From Symbiodinium natans (Eukaryota > Sar > Dinophyceae > Suessiales > Symbiodiniaceae): a DNA stretch of 64,000 nt. Every line of letters begins with the position of its first letter. The first letter of the stretch is position 1. Under the pieces are notes generated by a model, which was given only the letters and a program-made list of their open reading frames with translations, had not been told where the DNA came from and searched no databases. Below, in pieces: positions 31,983-41,444 of the stretch. The position numbers and the translations under genes are program-made. The stretch is taken from positions 793,232 to 857,231 of the forward strand of contig CAJNDS010002268.1 in NCBI GenBank assembly GCA_905221605.1, given 5' to 3'.

Positions 31983-32019
31983 TCAGGACATCCTAAACCC
32001 TAAACCCTAAACCCTAAAC

Positions 32020-34300
32020 CCTAAACCCCAAGGCAGAAGAGGCATGAAGAGATGAGGGCCACAGGGCACAGCCTGAACTTGTGGCGAGTCGGTTGCCACC
32101 TGAGCCCCAAACCCTAAAGCCTAAACCCTAAACCCTAAACCCTAAACCCTAAACCCTAAACCCTAAACCCTAAACCCTAAACCCTAAACCCTAAACCCTA
32201 AACCCTAAACCCTAAACCCTAAACCCTAAACCCTAAACCCTAAACCCTAACTCTAACCCCCAAAGGCCAGCAGGGAGCTCCGAATCCCCCATCCATGGAG
32301 GTACGGCTGGAACCCTAAATCCAAAACCCTAAACCCTAAACCCTAAACCCCAAACCCCAAACCCGATCCTAATCATGAGCACCCCTGAAATCCTGCAAAA
32401 CCCTCAGCCCATAAGGATCCATAAGGGGAGTGGGGGAGGGGGGGGAGGGTGGGGGGCTGCGAAGTCCATGAAATTCCTAAACCCTAAACCCTAAACCCTA
32501 AACCCTAAACCCTAAACCCTAAACCAGGTGGTTTTGCAGCTGCGGGGTTGCAACGTGACTGCAACGGTGCACTGTTAAGGTCCAGGTGCTTGCGATTAGG
32601 GCATAGGGCTTTAGGGTTTAGGGTTTAGGGTTTAGGGTTTAGGGCTTTTGGACCCGCCAAAAACCAGCACGACACCCATAAATGGACCATCATTTTGCGT
32701 GCTTTGGGGGTTTGGGAGGGCTTTAGCCAGATGTGCTCAGCGCCACGCGCGAACCATCTGGTTTTGAAGGGCTCGCACTCGCTGGGACGCGTTCTTGTAC
32801 CTTTCAAGAAGCTACGGTCGGCACAATGACCCTAAACCCTAAGCCCTCAACCCTCAACCCTGTAAAGCCCTAACCCTAAACCCCAAACCCTACTTGAAAC
32901 ACCGTGGTACCGATGACAAACCCATGTATGCCAGAAGGGCGTGCAAGTAAATTCAAAAAAACTGATTTAGGGTTTAGTTCATTCATATAGGGCTTGGGGC
33001 TTAGGGTTTAGGGTTTACGGTTTAGGGCTGCGTTCCCTGGAAGACCTCGACAGTCATGACATGAAGTGGGTAGTCTGTGACTCTACCAGGAAAGTGTGAC
33101 AACTTGGCAGCCCAGTAGGCAAATTACAGTAAGGGTACTTTAAAAGGGAACCTTGAACCAACAAAAGCGAAAAGGGTACCACTGGACTACCAAGACAAAG
33201 TCAGCGGTGCTTCTGACCGCCTAAACGCTAAACCCTAAACCCTCTACCCGAAACTCTAATTCCTAAACCTAAGCCCTGAAGCCTAAGTGTCAACATCGGA
33301 AGCAGACGCTCGGTTGGTGTATCTGTCCATCCGCAGCCCGGGTGATCAATCTCGTTCCCTGTGTGTTCAAAAGCCTTTGGGAGGAGGTATTTGTTTGCCA
33401 GTACGTCCTGCATAGACAGAAAGGAAATGGCGGTTTCCAAAATGAATGGTACCTTGTTGGGGATAAATGCCCTAGACCCTCAACCCCTAAACCCTAAGCC
33501 CTAAACCCTGAAACCCTAAAAACTAAACGAGCTCGTATACGAGACACTCTAGGTTGCCCAGTAACCTAGGATGAAAAAGGGTGCCCTTTTTTGATTAAAG
33601 GGGTTTATAAGGGAGCCTAAACCTACCAAAAAGGGAATAAGGGTACTACTGGGCATCCTAGCGCACTTAAAGGGCCGGCGCACTCTTCCCAGGAGTTCGT
33701 CAACTAAACGCCCTACACCCTAAACCCTAAACCCTAAACCCTAAACCCTAAACCCTATACCCTAAACCCTAAACCCTAAACCCTAATTAAACCCTAAACC
33801 CTAAACCCTGAACCCTGAACCCGAAACCCTAAACTATGCGAGCTCGTATACGAGACACTGAACAGGCCGGCGCACTCTTCCCAGGAGTTTGTCAACTCCG
33901 GGCTTGAGTCCCCAAAGGATCGCATCGATTGGATGGAGTCCTGATGGGCTCATAAACCCTAAAGCCCGAAGCCCTAAACCCTAAACCCTAAACCCTAAAC
34001 CCTAAACCCTAAACCCTATACCCGAAACCCTATACCCGAAACCCTAAACCCTAAACCCTACTCCCTAAGCCCTTCGAAGATTACCACGAGATTTTTTGCT
34101 TCAGTTGAAAAAAAGGACAGTTCATGAGAAGCTTCTTGGAAACAGGGCACCGCCATCCCGAGGCCTTAGGGTTTAGGGTTTAGGGCTTAGGGCTTAGGGC
34201 CACAAAGGCTGCCCGAAAATGAACGCGGTATTCCCAGAAGCCAATTGCTGTCTTCACAGAGCCTGGGACATCGAGTGTAAATGTTTCAACCTTCAGCGCC
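32020..34300 (-). CDS. Group of coding islands from an unidentified minus-strand gene
   Basis: In transcription order: 34298-34205 (KVETFTLDVPGSVKTAIGF then WEYRVHFRAAFVAL), 34165-34062 (PCFQEASHELSFFSTEAKN then LVVIFEGL), 33940-33840 (HPIDAILWGLKPGVDKLLG then RVRRPVQCLVYEL, phase consistent, GC donor) and 33425-33300 (frame uncertain). Then 33216-33195 joined through a GT-AG family F intron to 33102-33040 (LSHFPGRVTDYPLHVMTVEVF), 32805-32735 (LLERYKNASQRVRALQNQM, coiled-coil-like) and 32105-32023. The first two read as beta-rich domains of unknown family. It is not certain that all islands belong to one transcript. Confidence 0.42.
32110..32250 (-). repeat. Long CCCTAAA array
   Basis: About 20 uninterrupted CCCTAAA units between two candidate minus-strand islands. 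Confidence 0.9.
33103..33194 (-). repeat. Family F element acting as a GT-AG intron
   Basis: Plus-strand ends CTTGGCAGCCCAGTAGG and CCACTGGACTACCAAG. On the minus strand the intron reads GTCTTGGTAG...GCCAAG. It joins ADF to LSHFPGRVTDYP in phase 0. TTGTC occurs at both borders. Confidence 0.65.
33545..33667. mobile_element. Chimeric B/F inverted-repeat element with 4-bp target duplication (filled site)
   Basis: The element spans 33549-33663 (CTAGGTTGCCCAGTAACC to CTACTGGGCATCCTAGCG). CACT lies on both sides (33545-33548 and 33664-33667). Its outer 18 bp resemble family F (GTTGCCCAGTAACC) while its body is family B. The flanks match an uninterrupted copy at 33839-33897. Confidence 0.75.
33839..33897. 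repeat. Uninterrupted (empty-site) copy of the 33528-33706 locus
   Basis: CGAGCTCGTATACGAGACACT then GAACAGGCCGGCGCACTCTT continues without any element. The same sequence at 33528-33548 and 33668-33706 is split by the 115-bp element. This copy lies within an in-frame exon (minus strand 33940-33840), so the interrupted copy is probably a duplicated exon. Confidence 0.75.
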
Positions 34301-34418
34301 CCGCCTCGAGGGTCTCAGGACCCTTCGGCGAGAAGCGCGGAGACAGTACTCCGCTGCGGGCGGAGCGCCCCTCAAGTAGCCTCATTTGGGTTTAGAGTTG
34401 AGGGTTGAGGGTTTAGGG

Positions 34419-34519
34419 TTGGGATGTTCCCCCTTGTACTAACAGTCCTTGACAGGGATTAGAATAGGAGGTATTCTAATCCGTATTAAGGACTGTTAGA
34501 AAAAGGGTGAAGATCCCAA
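34419..34519. repeat. Family C element, strong hairpin
   Basis: TTGGGATGTTCCCCCTTGTA, inner ACTAACAGTCCTTGACAG and GGAGGTATTCTAATCC, then AAGGACTGTTAG and GAAGATCCCAA. Nearly the whole element is self-complementary. Confidence 0.75.
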
Positions 34520-37500
34520 GTTTAGGGTTTAAGGGTTGCAGACTCCAGGGATCTCCACGAATCTGCATGATGTCGCATCCGCCACACACACACACACCAA
34601 ACTGGGTGCACGGCCCAATGTTGGCGCTCGAGCTGCGCTGAACGCCATACAGCCTTGAGCTGGACCTGGCGAGATCTAGACCCTTAGGGTTTAGGGTTTT
34701 GGGTTTTGGGTTTAGGGTTTAGACCAAGGAAATGAAAGGGCACCGTTTTGAGCTACAAATAAAGGCCCTTTTGCGCTCACCAAATGCAATACAAACCCTG
34801 AGCTGAAAACCCCAAACCCTAAACCCCAAACCCCAAACCCTAAACCCTAAACCCCAGAAGCCTCGGGGACGGAGAGCGCGGGGACCTCGGGGAACCTCCC
34901 GTGGTCGCCAGCGCCTGGGCCTCTTGGAGTAGGCTTGTTTAGGGTTTAGGGTTTTGGGTTATGGGTTTGGGGTGTAGGGTTTAGGGAAGGGGTTTAGGGT
35001 TTAGGGTTTAGGGCTTAGGGATTAGGGTTTGGAGTTTGGAATTTGGGGTTTAGGGTTGAGGGTTTCGGGGTTGGTTTGGGGTTTGGGATTTAGGGTTAGG
35101 GGTTTCGGGTTTAGGGTTTAGGGTTAGGGGTTTAGGGCTTAGGGTTTGGGGGTTTGGGGGTTTAAGGTTTGGGGTTTTAGGGCTAGGGTCCGGGGTTTAG
35201 GGTTTGGGGTTTGGATTTAGGGTTTAGGGTTGAGGGTTTCGGGTTTAGGGTTAGGGGTTTAGGGTTTAGGGCTTGGGATTGGAGTTTAGGGTTTCGGGTG
35301 TGTAGAGGGTGTACCTTTGGCTTGCAGGGGAGGGCTTCTCGGGCACCTATTGGGGCTTGGAAACGGTTTGCATAAGGTTCGATGGTATTTATGCAGGGTA
35401 TGGGTTTCTGAGGAAGGGGACTCATGTATGGGTTTGTCTAAATGGTGGGTCCTAAACCCTAAACCCTAAACCCTAAACCCTAAGCCCTAAAACCTCACAA
35501 AAAGGACCCGCAAGCCGTCGAAGCCCTTGAAGGGACCGAATGGTTGAGATTGAGAGAACCCGTCTAGGGTTGAGGCCATTTGGAGGCTCCGGGTTGGGGG
35601 CCCAAACTCTAAACCCTAAACCCTAAACCCTAATCCCCAACCGACACTTAGGGTTTAGGATTTGGGCTGAAAAAAACCCAAACCCTGAACCCATGAAGGC
35701 TGAGGGGACAGACTTTGGGGCTTTAAGAGTCCCTAGCAAGGGTTTAGGGAGTTTAGGGCTTAGGGACCTACTTTTCTGGGGAACAGGTGGTTTTTCAAAA
35801 ACTGCAGTTGCAGTTCGGGTGCTTCACATTAGGGTTTAGGGGCTTGTAGGGACCTGCAAGGCTTCTGGTGGTAACCGACACCTCAAGCCCTAAGCTCCAA
35901 GCCGGAAACCCTAAACCCTAGCCCTAAACCACAAACCCTAAACCCTAAACCCTAGCCCTAAACCCTAAACCCTAGCCCTAAACCCTAAACCCTCAACCCT
36001 AAACCCCTCGAACTATGCCTTCAGGCTCGGCTGCGACGTCTGCCTGACCACTTCCTTGAACGACTTGGGGCTCCTGGTGCTGTTTGGGGTTTAGGGTTTA
36101 GGGTTTAGGGTTTAGGGTTTAGGGTTTAGGGGGTTAGGCTTTAGGGTTAACATCTGACGATGAAGTTTCATAGCTCAAAGGCTCAAAGAGTAGGTAAGGA
36201 AATGGGGTTCAGGGTTTCTCACGGGTTCCCCCCCCCCCCCCCCCCCCTCTAGGTTCACCTTCATCAGACCCTAAACCCGAAACCCTAAACCATGGGGGGA
36301 CATGGGTTAGGGCTGAAGGGTTAATATCAAATGTCCCGAGGGCCTCCCGAGACAATATTCCCCATTAAGGACTGTTGGTTTCAAAAAGTTGCTGTGCTTG
36401 GCGGTGTTTGTTTGGAATAACCCTCTGCCATCTACTAGGTATGAGCTGTGGGGTTTAAGGGTTTAGGGCTGAGGGTTTGCTTGGAGGTTCATGGGTTCTA
36501 AGTATGGTAGCCATGCTTATCACCCTATTCAGGGTACTTGTATCCCTACTTAGAATTATGCATGAACCTCCAAGTAGACCCTAAACCCTAAACCCTAAAC
36601 CCTAAAACCCTAGAACCCTAAAACCCTAGAACCCTAAATCCTAAACCCTAAACCAGCAAGGATGCTCACGGTCTCAGATGTCCTCACGGTGAGAGGCATG
36701 GAGTTGAGCGTGGTCGATCGGCTCAAGATGCCTGACGTCGCAGCTTTCGGGTTTAGGGTTTAGGGCTTAGGGTTTAGGGTTTGGGGTTTAGGGTTTAGGG
36801 CTTAGGGTTTAGGGTTTAGGGTTCAGGGGCAGTGTGCTTCTAAGAGTCCAGGGTACCCCAAGGACAGGCGCATCATACCCGAACCATAAACTCAAATCCT
36901 AAAACCCTAAACCCTAAACCCTAAACCCTAAACCCTAAACCCTGCATCCAGAACTTGGGACCCCACCCCCTCCTCCCGTAGTTTAGCCGACATTGGGAAC
37001 TTCCAACAAAATCAGGGTCTACGGCTTAGGGTTTAGGGTTTAGGGTTTAGGGTTTGGGAAGCCCCCCTTGCCACGGATCTTGCAAGCAAGCTGCTGCCGA
37101 AGCGTAGGCTGCTGATGCTGCAGGACTTGTTGAGAACCTTTCGAGGTGTTGCTTGGAGTGCTCCCCCTTAGGGTTTAGGGTTTAGGGTTTAGGGTTCAGG
37201 GTTCAGGGTTCAGGGATCAGGCTCACTGCTAGTATACGGGGGAATATCCCAAGGTGTTGCCCCAGTCACACAATTACAAACAGAGTCGCAGCTTTGTTTG
37301 CTAAAGGGACGTTATCAGGGAACCCCATAAGCCCTAAGATGGCATGGGGTCACTCCCTAAGGGGAGCAAGGTATCTTTGGGTTTAGGGTTTAGGGTTTAG
37401 GGTTTAAGGTTTACGGTTTAGGGTTTAAGGTTTGCCCTTTTTGGGAGTCTGAGTTGCAGTAACATTCTGGTCATGGGCATGCGCAAAGTTAAGAGTCCTT

Positions 37501-40045
37501 TGTGCGGCAACCCGAAAGCTTAAGCCCAAAGACCTTAAACTCTTACCCTGAGCCCTCAGCCCTGCTAAATAAGCTAGGAAATTCGGAACGTCAGAAACCT
37601 AAACTCCCTAAAACCTATAAGAACACAAAAAACAAGACAACCTAAAACCTAACCCTAAACAAATTTTCCAAAACACTAAACCCACAACAACCGAGCAGTG
37701 TGGGGCTTCTAGGGTATGGTAGAGTAAGAAGTATAGTTACCATACTTGTGACCCCAAACCCTAAACCCTAAACCCCAAGCCCTAAACCCTAAACCCTATC
37801 CATGAACCTCCAAGTAGGGTTCTGTGGTGCACGTCAGGACCTGGCCGTAACTGGGCCTCCGGCCGGTGAGTTCCGGCCTTTGCTCAGATGACCTTGGTCT
37901 TACTGGCTGAGGTTTAGGGTTTAGGGTTTAGGGTTTTGGGTTAGGGATTAGGGTTTGGAGTTTAGGGTTTAGGCTTTAGGGTGTAGGGTGTAGCCCTAAA
38001 CCCTACACCCTACACCCCAAACCCTAAACCCTGAAGCCTAAACCCTGCTTGTCTTCGTCATACAGGTGGCCAAGATAGCACCCTGCGCAATAGACATCAC
38101 ATCAGACAGGGAAGCTGGGTTCATGATACCGCCGAACTTGGGGCCCTAAACCCTAAACCCTAAACCCTAAACCCTAAACCCTAAACCCTAAACCCTAACC
38201 CCCTTGGGTTCTGGTCTGTAGCACCCCTCACTTCCAATTAAAAACAACAAAAGACATCCCCGCCTCAAGACACAAGAGCATTGCCTTGACCCATAAAGTC
38301 CAAAACCCTTTTAATAAGGAATGTACAGTAAGCTATACAAGGCCCTAAACCCTAAACCCTAAACCCTAAACCCTAAACCTTAGTACGATTTCCGGTCTGT
38401 TCCTCAATTAAGAGGTGTTGTATGTACCTTAAACTGTATAGGGGGCCCTTAGTCTGATTTAAGGTCTACTCCTCAATTAAGGGCTGTTATGTATACCTTA
38501 AACTATATGGGGACCTTTAGTATGCTTTAAGGGCCTATTCCTTCATGAAGGGGTTAGGGTTTAGGGTTTAGGGCTTAGGGTTTAGGGTTTAGGTTTCTAA
38601 TCATGTTGCCAGAAGGGCGGCTTGGAACCTGTAAACGCGACACCCTGCAGCCTAAACCCTGCACCCAAAAACCTGAACCCTAAATTTCAAACCCTATCTC
38701 TATAAGAACATTGCAGGCTGAGGTGCAGGGATCTTTGCATTCACTTTGGCTTCGGGTTTCGGGCTGAGATTTATAAACCGACAAACTGAGTACGTCCATA
38801 CAGACAGACGTACGTACATACATACATACGTACATACTCTACACATCTATACCTGAATGCTGCGCACACTTCGATTTACATAAAATCTTGTGTATGATTC
38901 ACATTCAAGACACACACACACACACTCTCTCTCTCTCTCTAAAACTCTCTCGCTCTCTCGCTCTACATATACATGTATGTGCACATGTATGTGTATATGC
39001 CTCTGTATATATATATACATATGTATGTGTATATGTATATACACATACGCACGCATCTATGTGTGTGGGTATGTATGTGCGAGTAAAACCAGAATTCCAT
39101 TGGACAGGCCATTTGTGGGCCCGGCTCAGGTCCCCGAGATTCCCCGCACCCTCCTCCAGCTCCAGTAAAGAACTGCCAGTGGCGCGCCGCATTGTTCGGG
39201 TTTAGGGTTTAGGGTTGAGGGTCTAGGGTTCAGGGATTAGGGTTAGGAGTCTAGGGCTTTCGGGGGCAGGCTCGGGAAATTTTGTGTTTTGGGGGACTGA
39301 GGTTCTGAGTCGAGAATTGCATTCAAGATCTGTGATGATTTGCCTATCTGACTAACATGGATTTGGGTCGGCAGTAGGGCCAGGGCCTGTCCAAGGATGT
39401 TTGGAGGTTCATGGGCAGTTAGAAGTATGGTATCTAGACTCACGACCCTACTTGGAGGCATTTTTAACCCTGCAAGTGGGTACCATTGTCACTACTGCAC
39501 CACCACCTGCGCAGCCTCTGAAGACGGTCAACCTTGCTGCTTAGGGTACTCGGAGGAGCCTTTAGATATGAGCTCCCTGAAACTTTTGAAGCCATATATA
39601 CATATCTATATATGTATATTTATATATATATATATACATATATATTAGACCCAGGAGTAACCCCGGAATAAAGAGGGCACCCTGTTTGGTTCTAAGGGGA
39701 TCCCCCAACCCGAAAAAAAGGAAATAAGGGCCTGCTCCGGGTCCTAGTATACATATATGCACCCCCCCATTTTATCACACCACAGCTACTGCGCTCTGCC
39801 AAAAGCAATGGGAGCTTTCTCTTACTGCCGGGGGGGCAGAGCCAGTGCAAAGCGGTTTAGGGTTTGCATAGGGTTTAGGGCTTAGGGCTTAGGGTAGCCC
39901 TAAACCCTAAACCCTAAACCCTAAACCCTAAACCCTAAACCCTAAACCCTAAACCCTAAACCCTAAACCCTCAACCCAAACCCATGCAAGCTCGAAGTCT
40001 CTGCAAAGCTTTTGCCTGGAGCGCGTAGACTCACTCTGCTGGCTC
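34520..40045 (-). CDS. Scattered coding islands of unidentified minus-strand gene(s)
   Basis: Possible exons, 5' to 3': 40042-39985 (MSQQSESTRSRQKLCRDFEL, possible start), 39850-39790, 39390-39255 (IHVSQIGKSSQILNAILDS), 38135-38045 (PKFGGIMNPASLSDVMSIAQ), 37905-37835 (RSSEQRPELTGRRPSYGQ), 37165-37065 (frame ambiguous), 36745-36665 (ESCDVRHLEPIDHAQLHASH with GTGAGG donor), 36060-36005 (STRSPKSFKEVVRQTSQPS with GC donor), 34930-34865 and 34660-34560. Frames were chosen for openness and for splice-like borders. Between them lie TTTAGGG arrays, family A copies (36479-36576, 37690-37818) and family E copies (38290-38560). Neither gene number nor product can be stated. Confidence 0.3.
36479..36576. 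repeat. Family A element
   Basis: GCTTGGAGGTTCATGGGTT to TGCATGAACCTCCAAGTAG, 98 bp, with interior ACCCTATTCAGGGTACTTG. Confidence 0.8.
38290..38560. repeat. Family E element, arms repeated, split by a CCCTAAA array
   Basis: The left arm near 38308 (CCCTTTTAATAAGGAATGTAC) is followed by six CCCTAAA units and then by three right-arm-like blocks (CCTCAATTAAGAGGTGTTG and variants) at about 38400, 38473 and 38540. It is a partially amplified copy. Confidence 0.5.
38800..39090. repeat. Microsatellite cluster
   Basis: Tandem CATA/TACG, (AC)n, (CT)n and (TGTA)n runs. Open frames here on both strands (for example the Leu/Ser-rich and Arg/Glu-rich ones) are products of the repeats. Confidence 0.85.
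39646..39747. repeat. Family B element next to a TA-rich tract
   Basis: TAGACCCAGGAGTAACCCCGG to GGGCCTGCTCCGGGTCCTAG, preceded by about 60 bp of TATA repeats. Confidence 0.65.
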
Positions 40046-40439
40046 ATCGCCTCACACGTTGATGCCCTAAACCCTAAACCCTAAACCCTAAACCCTAAAC
40101 CCTTAAACCCTAAACCCTAAGCCCTAAACCCTAAACCCTAAACCCGATTAAATATGGGGTAGTGGTGAACCGCCGGCTGCTCCAAGGTACTTCGACTCAG
40201 ACATATGGGTTTCCGACATTATGGGGCACCTCCACCTGATTGGGGTCCTTGTCATTATTACACGGGATTCGGGGATCTATAATGTTGTATACTGATTAGT
40301 GTGCTCCCCCGGAATTGTGGAAAAAAGTCCGAAAATTATTCAGGGGGATCTATTTGAGGAGGACCCCCGGAATTGTGAAACAAAAATCGGGCGATGCAAA
40401 ATTTCGGCGAGGCTGTTGAATGGCGTCGTTGTCTAGAAA

Positions 40440-40865
40440 TCGCTTCTGAACTGAGCCTGAGGTTGTCAGGCCCTGAAATCTTCAGTCTCCAGGCCAGCCC
40501 CAAAACTAAGATTTCCTTATTAAATTCTTTTGTACCGAGGCCAGGCAATCAAATTTCAAAGGGGTAGTCCAGCAGCTGCCCGAATGCCGTATAATATAAA
40601 AAATTTGCTCCCCCGGAATTATATTTTTTTGCGGGCTAGTTGTGTTTGGATCCAGAGGCCTAAGGACTGAGGCTTCCTAAACCTTGAGGCCTGAGGTTGT
40701 CGGGCCCTGAAATCTTCAGTCTCCAGGCCAGCCCCATATAAAATGCTTTTGTGCCGAGGCCAGGCAATCAAATTTCAAAGGGGGTAGTCCAGCAGCTGCC
40801 CGGATGCCGTATAATATAAAAAGTTTGCTCCCCCGGAATTATATATTTTTTGCGGGCTGGCTTGG
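40440..40865 (+). repeat. Two tandem copies of a 225-bp unit
   Basis: The block GAGGTTGTCAGGCCCTGAAAT ... CAGCAGCTGCCCGAATGCCG ... TTTGCTCCCCCGGAATTATA ... GCGGGCT occurs at about 40457-40640 and 40687-40860 with few changes. Partial pieces of the same unit (CCCCCGGAATTGTG) precede it at 40305-40380. Confidence 0.8.
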
Positions 40866-40869
40866 TTGG

Positions 40870-41125
40870 GATAGATGGATCCCCTTTAAATTCATAAAAA
40901 CTCATCCCTTTCAAAATCATGTGGATCCCTTTTAACATCATATAATCCCTTTTAAATTCATATAAACTCATCCCTCTTAAAATCGTATGGATCCCTTTTA
41001 TTTCATACAGTCTCACCCCTTTTAAAATTATGTGGATCCCTTTTAAAATCATACGAGCTCATCCCTTTTAAAATCATATGGACCCCTTTTAAATTCATAT
41101 AAACTCATCCCTTTTAAAATCATAT
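40870..41125 (+). repeat. Minisatellite of about 43-bp units
   Basis: Repeated GGATCCCTTTTAAATTCATA / AACTCATCCCTTTTAAAATC units. The repeat-coded minus-strand open frame (MILKGIHIILKG...) is an artefact of the periodicity. Confidence 0.8.
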
Positions 41126-41129
41126 AAAG

Positions 41130-41219
41130 CCAGACCCCCCCCCCCCCCCCACACTAAAGAGCGGGATCCATTCTTGGGGGGGGTGAGGGGGGGGGGGGAT
41201 GTGGGTGGGAAGGGGGGGG

Positions 41220-41259
<40 letters not shown>

Positions 41260-41340
41260 GGGGGGGGGGAAGGGGGGTGGTGGGAGGGGGGGGGGGGGGT
41301 GGTGGGGTGGGGGGGGGTGGGGGGGGGGTGGGGGGGTCAC
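41130..41340 (+). repeat. Extreme G-rich tract
   Basis: After a 15-C run at 41136-41150, about 160 bases from 41177 are almost entirely G with scattered A and T. This is the most skewed sequence in the window and should form multiple G-quadruplexes. The Pro-rich and Gly-rich open frames over it are compositional. Confidence 0.85.
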
Positions 41341-41444
41341 ACTAATCAGGAAACAACATTACTAGGGGTTCCTTGCTGATCGTAAACCCCACATATATGG
41401 CTGAAGCTGTGGCTGGAGTCACATGAGGTCATCCCAAGGCCTGT

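Noticed and set aside
38847-39205. Open frames on both strands around 39 kb
   Set aside because: They follow (AC)n, (CT)n and (TA)n microsatellites and disappear outside them; only the 39.1-39.2 kb part could be coding, with no clear frame.
41095-41365. Pro-rich and Gly-rich open frames
   Set aside because: They are translations of the nearly pure G tract on each strand and have no independent support.
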